Source: Phoronis australis
Taxonomy: Eukaryota; Phoronida; Phoronidae
Length of the DNA stretch: 64,000 nucleotides
Assembly: GCA_002633005.1 (NCBI GenBank)
Contig: NMRA01000143.1
Span: 779,331-843,330, forward strand
Reading direction: 5' to 3'
The notes beneath the pieces were generated by a model. The model was not told the DNA's origin. It was given only the letters and a program-made list of their open reading frames with translations, and did no database searches. The translations under genes and the position numbers were made by a program. Positions 11,613-24,785 of the stretch are shown here, piece by piece. Position 1 is the stretch's first letter, and every line of letters begins with the position of its first letter.

Positions 11613-14600
11613 GCGTGTACACTGCCAGGCAGACCCGTAAGAGTGACCACATGTGGTTTGGTTGAATATAAATTGGAGAACTCTCAGCGCCATCTCCTGA
11701 AGATAGGGCATGGCCCAAATTGTCAAAACTTAGGAATTCTGACGATGTGGTTCAGCACTGACAGCCGACATTGTCGCAATTTACTCAAATTGTCACAGTA
11801 ACTTCTGCGAGTGACAGCATGAAATTGTAGGCCCAAATTACAGCAACGTAAATCGTGTCATAGTAATAATATATTTAGTGGTGAGGCGTACACAAGCTGT
11901 CGTCAAAATCCAAGTGTTCATATGCAGAGGACATAAATTTGAAGGTCATTTTCTCGTTCCAGTGACGTTCTATGTTCTTTTTCATTGTAGGATTACGTAA
12001 TCAAGTTTTTGGTTTAGAAGTAAAGTCCCAGAGAGAATTTATAAGTGATTATCTCAAAAAAGGTTTTGGCCCACAGAACGACGCTCGAAAAGTTTTTTGT
12101 TATTGATCTCGTTGTTTTGCGATATCTTAAACAAAATATTTGAGTACGTGACCAAAGTGGTAGGAGTTTGATGTATATGCAAACCTCTACTTTGAAAATA
12201 AAAATTAGTTACAGAAAAGAAGCTATTGTTTTATTTATATTTGGATAATTACACACACTTGCCGATAAGGTCCTGCGTTTTCACCACAGCTTACCACACA
12301 ACACTGTAACAACCGCCACCTGCCGTTGCGGATCCACAAGACTACAGAATACTTGAAATGCAGTTTTAAGAATATTTGTGATCTACAATCTCTAAATGGT
12401 ATTTACTTGTCACATTGGTGAACTGCAAGTGAAATTAACACATCGATTATTTGAGAATGTAGTGATATAGCAGTCTTAAAGTAATTTCGTGAAGCGGGAC
12501 TCCGACAGATTCAACGCTAATATCAGTGAACTTACTCTTACCACAAACACCCACACTACGAACATGAGAAAGGAAATCTTCCGCGCACATTATCTAAACG
12601 CAGAGTACTACGCGCTATGCCCCCTAACAAAGTTGATTCAGATAAGCCTATAAGTAAGCGTTTCATCATGTCAACCGCCTATGCACGCATTCTCTGAGGC
12701 CCATGCGAGTATAGTGCATGGCGCTAAATTAGAAAATGAGAAACGCTTAATTGCAAAAACTCATTCAAAATATTTGAACAAAATGTGATCAGGTTCTAGG
12801 TAGATACGACATTTCCATGGACTCTGTAACATTTAGGAATATCCACGGCAACATAAAACACGAAGCAGGAAACAGTCGAATAACAATACACTGGCAAATT
12901 AGCATACAAACTTATCCCTTAAGTCACCAGGTGGCGAGACCAATTCCACCACGAGTCGGGCCACTAAGAACTGTCAAACAACAAGTGATCGAGGAAATCG
13001 AAGTATTTTGTGAGCCCGCTCAAAATAATTGGACAAAGAACCGTTTTAAACAGAGATCGAATGATATTTTTACTTGCAAGGAAATCATTAGAATTGAAAA
13101 CCAGTTACCAAAAATATAAATGGTCACATGGCATTGCTTTTGATGAGCGTATTACGAGATAATGTAGGCCTACTACTGGCGACAACCATATGTTGCACAC
13201 ATGTACAGACGACTGTGACTCAATAACAGTAAGCAAATACAAGCAAGTGGTAGCCGAAATAAATGGCCCATGGAGGCGCTCTTCCTTTCGGACAGGGCGG
13301 GGTTGTCATTTTTTAAGTTCTATAGTTATCCAGTGTACGCACTGTATTCAACAGATAGTAATCCTTAAATAATATCCTAAATTCTGTATTCTCAGACTAT
13401 ACTATTAACTAATAAAGTCGTTGAAATAATAGTCAAGTGATCGACACACGGTGCTTTCAAACCAGCAAGCAACAACCTCGTATACGTATAGCTTTTTGTC
13501 GGTTTGGCCACGCTTACACATGTACATGCGAGTTGAACGTCCGCCAACCAATTAATGCAACACGTAACTGCGGAGAAGAAATTCTGGCCTAAAGAAAGTG
13601 TTCATTTTAAATGTTGTTTATCCACGGATGATTAGAAAACGCATTCCGAGTCCTACACACATCATGGCGCCGTGAACCACGTATTAATTACATGTTCATG
13701 AAGATTTCCGGCAAAAACATCCGCTCAAAAATGCACGTAACCTGTCGTGAAAATGATGATAAACCCACGTCTTCTGTCAATAACAACTTTTCATGTACAA
13801 TCGCACACTGTCATGAAATCGGTATCGTCTTGTCCTTTACTCCAATAAGACACGAGGTCTGTGATTGAGAATATCTGACAGGTCGTTATTGCTTCAAACC
13901 AGGCGCAATAATTTTCTTGGCACGGTGGGTTAATTTCAGCCGCGAAAGCAGTAATGGCTACCAGGGGAATTCGAAGCGATTTAATGAAGTTCAATTTAAA
14001 CAAAGGACAAGAACTCGATGACGTTGGTTTGGAAACGGAAATACGCTTGTGCAAAAGTTTAAGTTTAACAACAACCAAAGTCTACACATGTAGTTCCCGA
14101 ATTCAGTACCTACCAAAAAGAAAGGTCGAGTATTGGTGGAACACATGTTAGTCTTAATTTTGCGTATCAATTGTTACATGTACTTGTGGGAGTTGCAAAA
14201 CCCAAAGGAACGCAAAACTGCTTTACTGTAAAATCGACCCATTCCTGTTGTGCAATCCTAATAATTAACGTCGATTTTACATCTGACGATATTCCTGACC
14301 TGGGTGCGCGAACACCAACCTTTGCACAGACCCTTTACCTATACTCAGTGACTTTAACTCCCAACTCACTAATATACTTAAAGGGACATTTTACCGCAAA
14401 AGCAACTTCATCCCAATCTGGTCGCGATCGGCAAAGTGGACTCTTCCGAGCTACAACTAGTGCCCTCGCTGAGCAGTTCTCAGGTATCGCTGATTCTAAA
14501 TTTAGGTCTGACGTCATTTTACATCCGCTAGGAAGGCTGTGCAAAGTGTGCAAGTGTTTTCTTATGGGTAAATAGCTTATTCTGAGTATTTGTACAAAAC

Positions 14601-15197
14601 ATTCTTTTGAGTTAATAAATTTTTATGTTGAAATCATATCATTTTTATGCCTGGGTTGGGTGGCCCCAGCTACATATCTTTAGAATATAAATACTAATAC
14701 ATCATACAGAACTAAACAAGTAAACGAAAATCATAGTGTTTGGGCGTACAATTAACATGAGACAATTATAAAACCATAAGATTTTTATAAAAACGATAGA
14801 GGACGGGGAAGGGAAAGGATTTTTATACACTTATTCAGGCACACACTCGCTCGAGCTGAAATAACTAAATTTGTTTTGACACTTACATACATGAAATATT
14901 TTAAATTTTATTAAAATAGATGAAGAAGTGATACAGAGACGTTCATAGTCGCAAACAGAATAAATTTGAAATTTGCAAAACATGGTTAGTTGGCACCCAA
15001 GTTTCGATGAAGTGTAGTCTTGACCTTGAGTATTTACGCTATTAAAGACTTCACTTTGCCAAATAAGCAAACTACATGTAAAAGTCGTAAAGGGACGGTT
15101 CAATACGCCCGTTAAAAATGAAATATTGTAGGTAGTCCCAGAAACGTTGAACACAGAAGCATATGATGGGCCGTTGGTGGAAAAGTGTCGTCTGAAA
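11613..15197. other. No recognisable feature
   Basis: I see no gene, terminal repeat or tandem array in this stretch. The longer open frames (12817-13119 and 14171-14575 on plus, 14831-15220 on minus) have no recognisable motif and no supporting splice pattern. Confidence 0.4.
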
Positions 15198-16835
15198 AAT
15201 ACGAGCGCAATTATGTACAATTACGCCGTTATTTACGCCGTTAATTACGCCGTAAAATTACGTGCGTAATTTAAATCTTTACGGCGTAAAATTACGATGG
15301 TAATTTAGTTTAAACTCTTAGCCAATGACGTTCGGTTTTACAACTCACGGTCGCGCGCGCTCATGTAAATACTTATTAACTGCTTGGTTACGTGTCTACG
15401 CAACGAACGCTCAATCATGGCGAATCATTGGCTCGCCAATGTTCTCAAAACAGGAAGCCAATTCAATTATTTAAGATGTGTGCTCTTTAACAAATATCCC
15501 TTCGTAGCAATATTGCTTTTTCGCGTATGATAGGTTAACACTGATTGGTTTAAATTTGGAACGCTCTTAAGGTATTTTACGAGCGGAATTTAAGGTGACG
15601 TTTATCCCATTTAATTTACGAGCGTAATTTTACTGCAACACCTTTTCAATAGCTCACTTGCGAGTTTCTAGTTTGTCAACGTGACTTCACCTGAAGGAGG
15701 GCAAAACCCGCCATATTGCTCTTGTTTTGCCCCGAGTCTGTGCTACACACGCTAAATTTTACTGGAGTTCTTATGGTGAATTTTACGCTTAAAACGGTAT
15801 CACAACTTAAGAGATGGTGGAAGTATCGTGGAACAACTGTGAATGGACGAAGAAAATATGAACTTGTTATGTTGTGCGAAGCTAGTGTAAACGGACTGAA
15901 ATTGGAGCTCAACCCGGTCTAGGCCTGAATGCCGCAGGCATACAGGGGCCATAGTATATCCCCCAAAAAGTTACTCACTTCAAAATACAGCAAATAAATC
16001 AATTGAAATATGCATATTTTGTGCACATGGAGTTATAATTAACACATACCCTGTCTCTGGATACAATTTAATCTTCAAATAACTTGAACATAGCCATGGA
16101 AACCTCGCGGTTCGCTGATTTCTCTCACCGGGCGCCATTTTGAGGAAGTTAGATGAAATCATGCCTGTTAACGAACAAAAAGTCCAAGGGACACAAATTT
16201 TACAAATTTCACTTGATATTTTCTCATGCTATTTTGCAAGTGTCACGCGCCAGGGCACGCGCTTCGCTTAGTCTCGCGTTAGCCTTTGCCTCATACTCAC
16301 CTGACTGAAATACACGTACTTCGTGGTTATCGCGCGCGCGGTCAAAGTTAACAGTAACCACAAAATGGAGTTGGAATTCTTCGCCTAAGTCACCTGATCC
16401 CCGTAGCTATGCTTCATCGAAGATACGTTTAGAAGCAGAAAGGATCACTGAAGAAAGCAAGCGCCTTGTTAGGTGATAATTTTAGGTGTAGAATGTATTT
16501 TTGACGAGATGAAAACTTAATCAGTGAGCGGATTTCGCCTACCGCCCGCTTAAAATACACGGGGCGAAATTAGTACAGAACGCGATAGAATGTATTGTAT
16601 TGCGAATCTGAATTTCATTTGCCATAACAGCAATACTTGTTTGGCATTTTTCGGACAAAACGGTTAAAAACTCGAAGTAAACAACACTCTCTTGGACAAA
16701 TGGCCAAACGACAAGCTTTTGACCCACTTCCCGTGACGTCACAGTTAAGTCTCAGATAATCTCGCGTTATTGTTATAATCTCGCAAAAAGACTACTAATT
16801 TACGCTCGTAATTACCAGCGTAATTTTACCGAAAA
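15198..16835. mobile_element. Degenerate transposon(s) with GTAAAATTACG termini
   Basis: The segment GTAAAATTACG followed by a CGTAA-type motif occurs on plus at 15252 and 15286. Its reverse complement CGTAATTTTAC occurs at 15623-15633 and 16819-16829. That geometry gives either a short element of about 440 bp (15.2-15.64 kb) or a longer one of about 1.6 kb, or one nested beside the other. TTACGCCGT is repeated several times at the left edge (15222-15255). The SAP-like remnant at 15695-15922 lies inside the longer version. No target duplication could be fixed, so the ends are approximate. Confidence 0.45.
15695..15922 (+). pseudogene. SAP-like DNA-binding domain remnant, mobile-element derived
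   Basis: The open frame holds 75 codons. Its likely original start is the ATG at 15773, followed by VNFTLKTVSQLKRWWKYRG and then GRRKYELVMLCEAS. The pattern LKxVxxLKRWxKxRG plus GxRxxELVxL fits a SAP helix-extended loop-helix, a DNA-binding fold that in marine invertebrates often sits at the N-terminus of transposon-encoded proteins (from memory). The frame stops shortly after GLKLELNP and no partner domain follows in any frame that I can see. It is therefore a fragment or dead copy, and it may be an exon of a longer element gene. Confidence 0.4.
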
Positions 16836-19800
16836 TTTCCACTCAACTGCCCACGATAGAAGCGGCTGTAAAACAAATGTTGAAAAATCTGTACCTGACG
16901 TCACAGTAAACGTCATTGGACGTCTTGCGCAACACCAACAATAAATAACATCTTGATTGCATTGGTTCGTTCGTGGATAAAAATATTGAAATATTATCAA
17001 ATTTGTGTTCGTCGGCAAGATCAATGGACGACTGCAGAGTTTTTATTTCGCCTTCTGTGCGGTAAATAAAGGGCACGTGGTTATCTGGTTTCAAATAAAA
17101 CTTGTGTATCAACCCCATTTTAACCAGTGGGTTGGATCTATTGATGAACAAATTTATGATATGAAAGTATTTATGCATATTAAGAGAAGTTTTAGTAAAA
17201 ACACGCAAACTGTGAATTTAATGGCCTCAGTCAAATTACATTATGGATTTTATCCCATACGCTTTGAAAAAGTTGAGTGCAATACGACCATGTATTGTTT
17301 TCCGTATCGTACTCCAGGGTCTTTTGCCCTCTGGCAATGGTAGGTCAATGTCAACTCGACGTCGTTAGCCGGTTCGATCACTAAACGTTCCCCAAATAGT
17401 TTAAAGTAATAAAATTGCATCAGTATAAATACCAATCAACATGCAATCAGGTCCCAAACATAACATCTGTTACAAAACTGTTAATTATAACACACTTCTG
17501 TTTTATTTGGTAAATATTTTATCGTCTGCACCTCAGACGCCGTTTCCTCGGTAACTACAATGTTAAATATTGTTGTTACTGACATACAGTGTATTTTCAG
17601 GAAATTTTACAAGTTCAATGCACATTTATGGTTGTTTTCATCTTTGTTACCTCTTTTCAAGTAAAAAATCGCCACATTTATAACTGTTTCTTTTACTAGA
17701 CGAAACTAGTAACAAAACGCGCAAGTACTGAGATGTGATCCGCCACGAGAACAGTTTCAAAAAATCGGCCTAAAAATGAAAGAGACTTAAGAATTTGAAC
17801 CGTACGGGATAAATGCAAACGTACCTCGCATGGCGTAGATGAAATAATATCCCATTCGACATTATTCCCCGTACCGACCTCGACCTTCGGTCTCGGTACA
17901 TTTTGTGTATTAATTCTCAAGAATGCTTGGTAGCGGTCTGGGGATTTTCGAGCAATTTTGTCCACATCAGGAAGTCACATTTTCTCAGTTTTTCTTGGAA
18001 AACCGAGAACTACTCACAATTATTTTGAACATTTCTGGTTGTTAGTAATATTTTAAGCACAAATCCCACTGCAAATTACACGTACTTTAACGGTGCAGAC
18101 GTGATTGTGTACGGCATTTGGCAGCCTGAATTCGTTGAATGCACTATCGGGTTGTCTTGTTGAATGGATCTAATTTGCATACGGCATGTGGTCATTGTGC
18201 ACATATTATCTGAAACTGTGGACGACAGTTATGGATTTTTAAGTGCTGTTATTTACTACTGTTGATTAAGATCGCGATATTTAGTGAGTGTACACGTACA
18301 TGCAGACCAGATCTCTTTTGAAATAGTTTACACTTAGCAGCAATAGTGATTGCCAATTTCGTCGAAGCCTGTTAATGGATGAGCCACTCAGAGGCCACCA
18401 CTGGAAGAGCCCAACAGACGAGGGAACTGTAGATGGAGCAAAACCGAAAATAATGCGCTTGTCTTGTAAAATATTGAAAATAATTGCAGGATACCAAAGA
18501 AGTTGTAAACAGATTAGGTATTAGTACAACCTAAATAAGCTGAGTAAAAGGTGAGATGTGATTTTACAAAAACATACTCTTGATATATAGTCATCATATA
18601 GCCTCCATTTTATTCACCTAATCACGTAGTTTATGTCGCTACTACTTGTGTTCGCTATTGACAAGGTCCAACAGTGACAACAACGAATTTGCGTGTTGTG
18701 CACCTCCTTCCGTGTCAGAACTAACAACTAAAGAGCGAGTCAGTTTTATGTATTGGCCCAGAAGTAGAGTCATGAGTTATGTTCATATTATTTTGCCGGT
18801 TCAGACTTAAAATGGAACTTGCACGCTAATTCCTTATCTCTGTGATTGCGTGGTAAAATTAGTTAGAAACACAACATGCATGTATGGCGATGATGGGAAT
18901 ATGAAATAGGTTGAAAATTTCTAAATATTGTTAAGAACGAGTTTGGTGTCGAAAATGATCCGCCGTAAATCACTCAACCGTGTTCAGTAAGTATTGTGAG
19001 ATGTTGGGGAAGAACACTGCTTGATGCTGGCTACGGGAGCTCCTAAGGTACATTGTGAACATCATTAGCGCAAAAGTCACCTATTTGCAGAATTTTTTGT
19101 TTTCACATTTACAAGTTGTCAATGAATAGAACTGCACTTTGTTTTGCGAGATGATGTTCATTGCTTAGTTCCTGCTTCACATTAGCATGCAAATACATCT
19201 TCAATGACAACCATTGTAAACGTATTGTACGAACAGTTCTAAAAATTACGTGTGCGCAACTGCATCTTATGAATTTAGACGTTGAGTAAGATATTGAGTA
19301 TCGGTGCAAGTGAATTAGACAAATCACTGTTTTAACCATCACCACGATGCTCAAATAAAAATTTAAATACTTGGCGTGGCGAATTACGATGTGGTACTCC
19401 AGCGACACCATAAGCTTTCACAGCTAAATGTAAACATGTGAAACACGAAGGACAGTGGATGTATTCTCATGTCCGTTGACGACATAGGGCTAACCTGTTG
19501 CTCCTTAGCCCGTGCCCTGGGGTTTACATATAGGATATCCCACATACATGGAAATACTACTGCCACATCCTATCGGTCTCCTTGGGACATTCCCAGATGA
19601 AATGAACTCGAGATAGGATATCGCAGGAGTATTCTTACATGTATGTATGTAGGACAATTTATCCCGTAATACACACCAGCGATAGAAAGTTGAGGAACGC
19701 TGTGAGCAGACGTTTGTGTGAAAAAAGTCGTAGTTTCTTGTAAACCCCTTAGCTCTCAGTGTATATATACTTTATGCACCCATAACGAAACGTTTTCGTT

Positions 19801-21240
19801 GGATTTGAATTAGATTTTGGCTGATTTTTTTGGCCGGAGACGCTTTTTAGATTGATCTATTTATGATGGCCCAGATTGAAAAAAGCGAGGCCTAAAACTA
19901 GGCGCCTGGTTTCGGCGTGTGTCGAAAATTTCATTGGTAATTTTTTCTGGTCTTCTAGAGCAGTCAAACTGCTTTCTCAATAACGACGCCTTGGATAAAT
20001 GATTAAGGGTAACCCAAGGGAACCAGCTCGATCAAATTTGGTGTTGTACATGCGAATTTACTCCACCAGGAGACTGATCACCAACCGTGAAATACAGCTT
20101 TTACCGTTGTATTCGGTTTCTACCGTTGAATACTTATAGACTGATACTTCCCCGTATCCTTCGGCAGTTAATAACGTGACGTACATGTATAAAACACCCG
20201 CACTTTCACGTATTTTATTATGAGATAAAATATGTTTTTTCACGTGCACGGCTATCGATATCTTATATACGAGTTTATGCAATAAGATGAAGACTTTACA
20301 CCTTATTCTTCGCTTAGTTGGGAAAACGGAAGTGGCCCGTTGCCAATAAATGTTCGCAGAGAAAATGTGTGCTGCATAGCTCACTGTAACCTACATGTGC
20401 CTAACATATTTTGCAAGTGCTGTACTGTGCAGTTAATTTAAAAGTTATTGTCGAGGAATCAGTACTGATTTTAGATCATTACTCGAAACTATATCAAAAC
20501 GTCACCAAACACAGATTGCAAGACGAGTTCTATGCTACCACGCATGAAAAAAAGCTTGAGAGATGCCGGTCGATGCCTGCAGTCTCCGGAATAGGACCCA
20601 TATTTAGATAACAGCAGCGTCGTCTAGCGTTCAACAGATTCACTGAGGTATATATAGCCTCCACAGGTGTCAGACCACCAGTCCTGACTCGACTTCCCTG
20701 ATGTGAGAATGCCAGTTCCAAGGAAGATGCCTCCACCTATTAGTGTTCGTACTAGTTGGAGTTATAAAAAACAAATAGAGCAATTCAGTGAACTGGGACA
20801 ACGCACTCGATGTGTTGTGCACAAACTACAATGGTTCTACATGCATGGAACGGGCACGCTTTCACGAGGCATCGTTTCCTTAACAGCAGTGCAGAACAAG
20901 CATTTTCGCATCGCCACCAACGTGAGCATGTAATGAATAATAGGATCGTCCCAGATTACCGCGATAGAACTCTCCTCAAAGACCTAGTTATGGCATGTCT
21001 GGCACATTTTCGAGGTGTATGGCCGTAGTAATATTCTCGAATTGACCTGTTTAAAAGTACCGTTTAAAAGCACTGGAATTGAAAAAATAGCATAAAGAAA
21101 GGGAATTCTGTTACGTTCAACATTAACCCGGCAGATTTGCTTTATCCACTCGCTCGGTCTGTTCTTATTGATGTCGGGAAGGCGAAGAATACATGTCACG
21201 AAATAACACGTACCAGGATTTTGCGCATTCGGAAAATGAA
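16836..21240. other. No recognisable feature
   Basis: No gene or repeat structure is evident. A perfect TGACGTCA palindrome occurs near 16896, and another at 16733-16741 lies just outside. The 112-codon plus-strand frame at 17005-17343 has no recognisable motif. Confidence 0.4.
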
Positions 21241-21244
21241 AAAT

Positions 21245-21600
21245 TTCAGGCGTTTCGGTATCACCAAATAAATGCCAGGGCGTTTATTCGGATAAGGGGA
21301 CGTGTAAACGGAAAGTCATAGCCTCGGTTGGTATGAAAATATCCGCACTTTTTGATAAAACTGTGATATTTAATTTTAAGTCAATAAATATATAGTTTGT
21401 CGATACTTTGTTCATTTTTATAAATGATAAATGCTTCACAGAACTGACTTTTTGACGCTGAGTGGACTTTTAAGAGGACATTTTCCGAATAAACGCCTAA
21501 CTATCTGGACGCTTGACACAAGTTGTAGCACCAAATAAACGCCCATAGGCGAGTATTTGGCATGATTTTCCGAATAAACGCCCATGGACGTTTCATTGGG
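21245..21600. repeat. Degenerate repeat with AATAAACGCC boxes
   Basis: GGCGTTTATTCGG lies at about 21279. CCGAATAAACGCC lies near 21486 and again near 21569, and CACCAAATAAA occurs at both ends (about 21256 and 21531). The boxes face each other across about 200 bp, as in an inverted-repeat element, with a second partial copy on the right. The ends and target site could not be fixed. Confidence 0.4.
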
Positions 21601-22757
21601 TTGACTTGTCCACGGAAAATCCCAAGTATACATGTATCCATCGGAGTTTTAGCCACGCCACAACAGAAATACTTCTTGGACCAATAGAGAAATTCAGTCG
21701 AGAAAAACTAGACAATAGAATGCGACAACACGCAGAACCCCAATGACGCGATACAGAAGTGCATGGCGGATATGGTGCCATAGTGGATAAATGCATCGAG
21801 ATTTGACTGTCGCTGTGCGATACAGGAAGGCTCTATTACGCACATTCTACGTAAGTTTCTCACGTGAATGAGCTTTTTTCGAATACAGACAAGTTCAACG
21901 AGCGGTGTTACCTGGTATAATAACGAATTCAAAGCTTTGAACCTGTAATGCCCATATATATAATACTCCGTCGTGAAATCACATAATCAAAGTTTGCAGA
22001 CTTCGCTGAAAAACGGAAATTAAATACATAAATTAAATTTTTATTTCTCAATGATTAGCTCACTGAATACGAAAATTCAATGACGCCTTTTACTCTCACA
22101 TAATCGGTGGTCTCTCTTACCCTTTTACATACATGTACCTACAATTACCGACATTCGAATCATCGGTGACTCAGGAAAAGGCTCAAGTTCGTACTTTATT
22201 GGACTTAACTAAAATAACGATTTTAAAAATGGCGCATGCATTGTCTATGCCTTGAGTTGCCGAAGAATTGAAATATTGTCATAATGACTCAATACCGAAT
22301 ATGTGAGACTAAACGGCTTATTCAATTTTTGTTTTTAAGCCACTCTTTAGACAAGGCAAAATACAGCTTTAAAGCTTTCAGTTAATGTTGGTGGAAACAA
22401 TAAATGTCGAGTGATACTTTGCACACATCTAAAAAACATAGCAAGATGTTGTAAAACAGTTACCGTCCCATGAACTGGAAAAATATCAAGAAAACTTTTT
22501 CGCTCTTTACCGAAATGGCTGGTGAGGTAGACGTCAAATAACAGCCATATGTAAAATGCAAATATGAAAAAAAACAACTGAATCCGATTTCAAGGCCGTT
22601 GTGTTCTAGTGTCATACGTCCTGCACGCCGCAAAACTAAAATAAGTGCATGGTTTAGGGTGTTATTGAAACTCGTTTCTCTTTATGGGAGATGAACAGAT
22701 AGTGCAATTGATTTCATAACGCTGGTGTGTACTTGCTGACTGCCGAAAACTCCACCT
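21601..22757. other. No recognisable feature
   Basis: Nothing beyond ordinary AT-rich sequence is visible on either strand. Confidence 0.4.
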
Positions 22758-22767
22758 AACTTTGACC

Positions 22768-23318
22768 CTTGCCGGTCCCCTGCGTGAAGAGAACACGCAG
22801 GTATCATTCAGTAGCACGCGTTTTATTACTGATTGATGTAACCTCGGCAGTCATTGGTTAGCTTTACAACGAAGCAGAAAGGAAATGGCTGACTATGAAC
22901 GATTTTTTAGCCTTGTCATGCAGGTGGCGTAACAGCAACTATTTCGTTTCTGCTGTAATGCTTAAGAGCCGCGTGCTTGAAGCGCATGCATGTACAATAA
23001 ACACACACCTGGCCGATTTTACCGGTGTGTTATTCATACTGTGTGAATACAGGACAGCTACGTAAACGAAAGTCAGCGACAGTAGAAAAATGCACTCCGG
23101 AAAGGCGCAACCACAATTTTTTCTGATTCACATCTCTCAAGTTGAACATGAATTAAGCACCGATTTGTCTGTACATGTATAACAGACCACATTTACAATT
23201 CCTTCATCAGTCATGCCAGTTCGTTTGCGTAAATTCGACAAGCCAATTAGAAACGCCGGTGTAAAAGAAATCCCGAGGAAAGTTAATGATACCTGCAGAC
23301 ATGCACGGAACCAGCGAG
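22768..23318. mobile_element. Mutator-like non-autonomous element, copy 1 (551 bp)
   Basis: The block is flanked by the direct repeat AACTTTGACC at 22758-22767 and 23319-23328. It starts CTTGCCGG and ends CCAGCGAG. A longer imperfect terminal inverted repeat includes AGAGAACACGCAGG and GCAGGTATCATT on the left and its complement AATGATACCTGC on the right. It aligns through its interior with 54116-54610, sharing GTAACCTCGGC, TTAGCCTTGTCATGCA, CTATTTCGTTTCTGC, ACAATAAACACACA and CCATCAGTCATGCCAGTT. There is no coding capacity. A 9-10 bp target duplication is typical of the Mutator (MULE) superfamily, hence the assignment. Confidence 0.75.
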
Positions 23319-23328
23319 AACTTTGACC

Positions 23329-23878
23329 ATGACTGATATACACGAGTGACCTCAACTTGTTCCTTATTCAGACTGTAATTCGCCATTGGTTGAAACCAGT
23401 TGAATTGACCATTAGGCCAAGTACTTTGTAACGGACATTCAATTAATCCGAAACTGTGGGCAATTTTTAGTAACAAGGTTGATTAATTACGGTTTTATGA
23501 TCAGTAGGTTTGAGTTCAGTTCGTATCTGACCTAAACAGATATCCACATTTTCCCAAAAGTCCTGGTTCGGGTGTTACCCTGGCACAGGCAAATACCTGT
23601 TTTGAGGCATACTTACTGAAGCTACTGAAAAGTTTGTCCACAAGCAAGTTTTGAGAATTGTTGCTTTGTAACCAAATTTTATGAACGGCCAAATGGGTAC
23701 TTTCAGAAACTAAACCGCGTGGTGGCGCTTCAGCCAAGCCAGTAAAGACTCACAAGCTAAGATTACCCTACCGTTTGTGGTCACGGCACAAAAGTGTAGC
23801 AACTGAAGAATAAACTAGGCATTTCAACTTCGTTGTACATGTAAGTCGCAAGCATCTGGTGAATGTCGTTGGCACCAA
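23329..23878. other. No recognisable feature
   Basis: Nothing identifiable lies between the Mutator-like element and the SINE. Confidence 0.4.
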
Positions 23879-24065
23879 ATCAAAGGAGACTGTGGCCTAG
23901 CTAAAGTGTCCATCTTTTGCCTTACTCAAGCTCGTGGGTTCTCTCGGCTAGACCCTTGAGTCATTTTTCTAGCTTCTCAGCTGGGCTTTAACTATGTATT
24001 AATATAAAATGCTTCCAGGTGATCAGTGCAGTAGGCTCACCTGATCGACCGGTGCACGTCTGATA
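23879..24065 (+). mobile_element. tRNA-derived SINE, copy B
   Basis: The copy begins AAAGGAGACTGTGGCCTAG (box A region), continues CTTACTCAAG..CGTGGGTTCTCTCG (a damaged box B), then the body AGCTTCTCAGCT and CCAGGTGATCAGTGCAGT, and ends near CACCTGATCGACC. It aligns with 52203-52412 and with the minus strand of 63690-63890. The pol III promoter is mutated, so this copy should be inactive. Confidence 0.7.
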
Positions 24066-24785
24066 CCACGCCTGCAATATTTTTGCACCAAATTCTAAAT
24101 TCATCTCAAAAGTCATTTTACTGTGTTGCACAAAGTAACAAAGCTAATAAATGTGCAAGAAATCCGAGTTTGTTTATGCCCTTATTAACGTTAACCCCGG
24201 TGGACGACATAGATGTGCAAACGATCAACATTTAAAAAAAAAACGGATACAACATGACAGTTGCAAGCTTCTGAATCAATACAATATCCGGAAACCTCCA
24301 CGTATTTACAACGGCGAGTGTTCTCTTCTTCGGCAACTAGGCGGTTACTAAGGCCCGTGACTATAAAGACAACTGGCCAACACGTCTATCTCAGTGGCAG
24401 CCTTAACTGTTGCACAAAATTTTTCATTTCGTTTACTCTGAACATGAAGGAAAGTTTCAACCATGACTGTGCACATAGGCTTCCTAAACTGCATAATCCA
24501 AATCAGTAGAGGGCGGTTGCCAGAAATATGTTTACAGGTTATTTCTAGTTGATTGAAAGTGCGTATGCACAAGCAAATCATGTGTCTCATCATTCTAATA
24601 AAGTTTAAATGGATGAGTGTGACGTCAACACCCCTGAAACATAGTAATACGCAACTGAAACACAATTCAGTGTATTTTTCAGGTCTTCTTCCAAAAGTGT
24701 ATTCACTTCTAAAAGCAGAAACACTTCTGCTTGAGGAACTCGGGGATATTCCTAGGAATGAGGAAGTTGAATAACTGACATTCCT
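24066..24785. other. No recognisable feature
   Basis: There are only short open frames without motifs between the SINE and the TTAA-flanked element. Confidence 0.4.
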
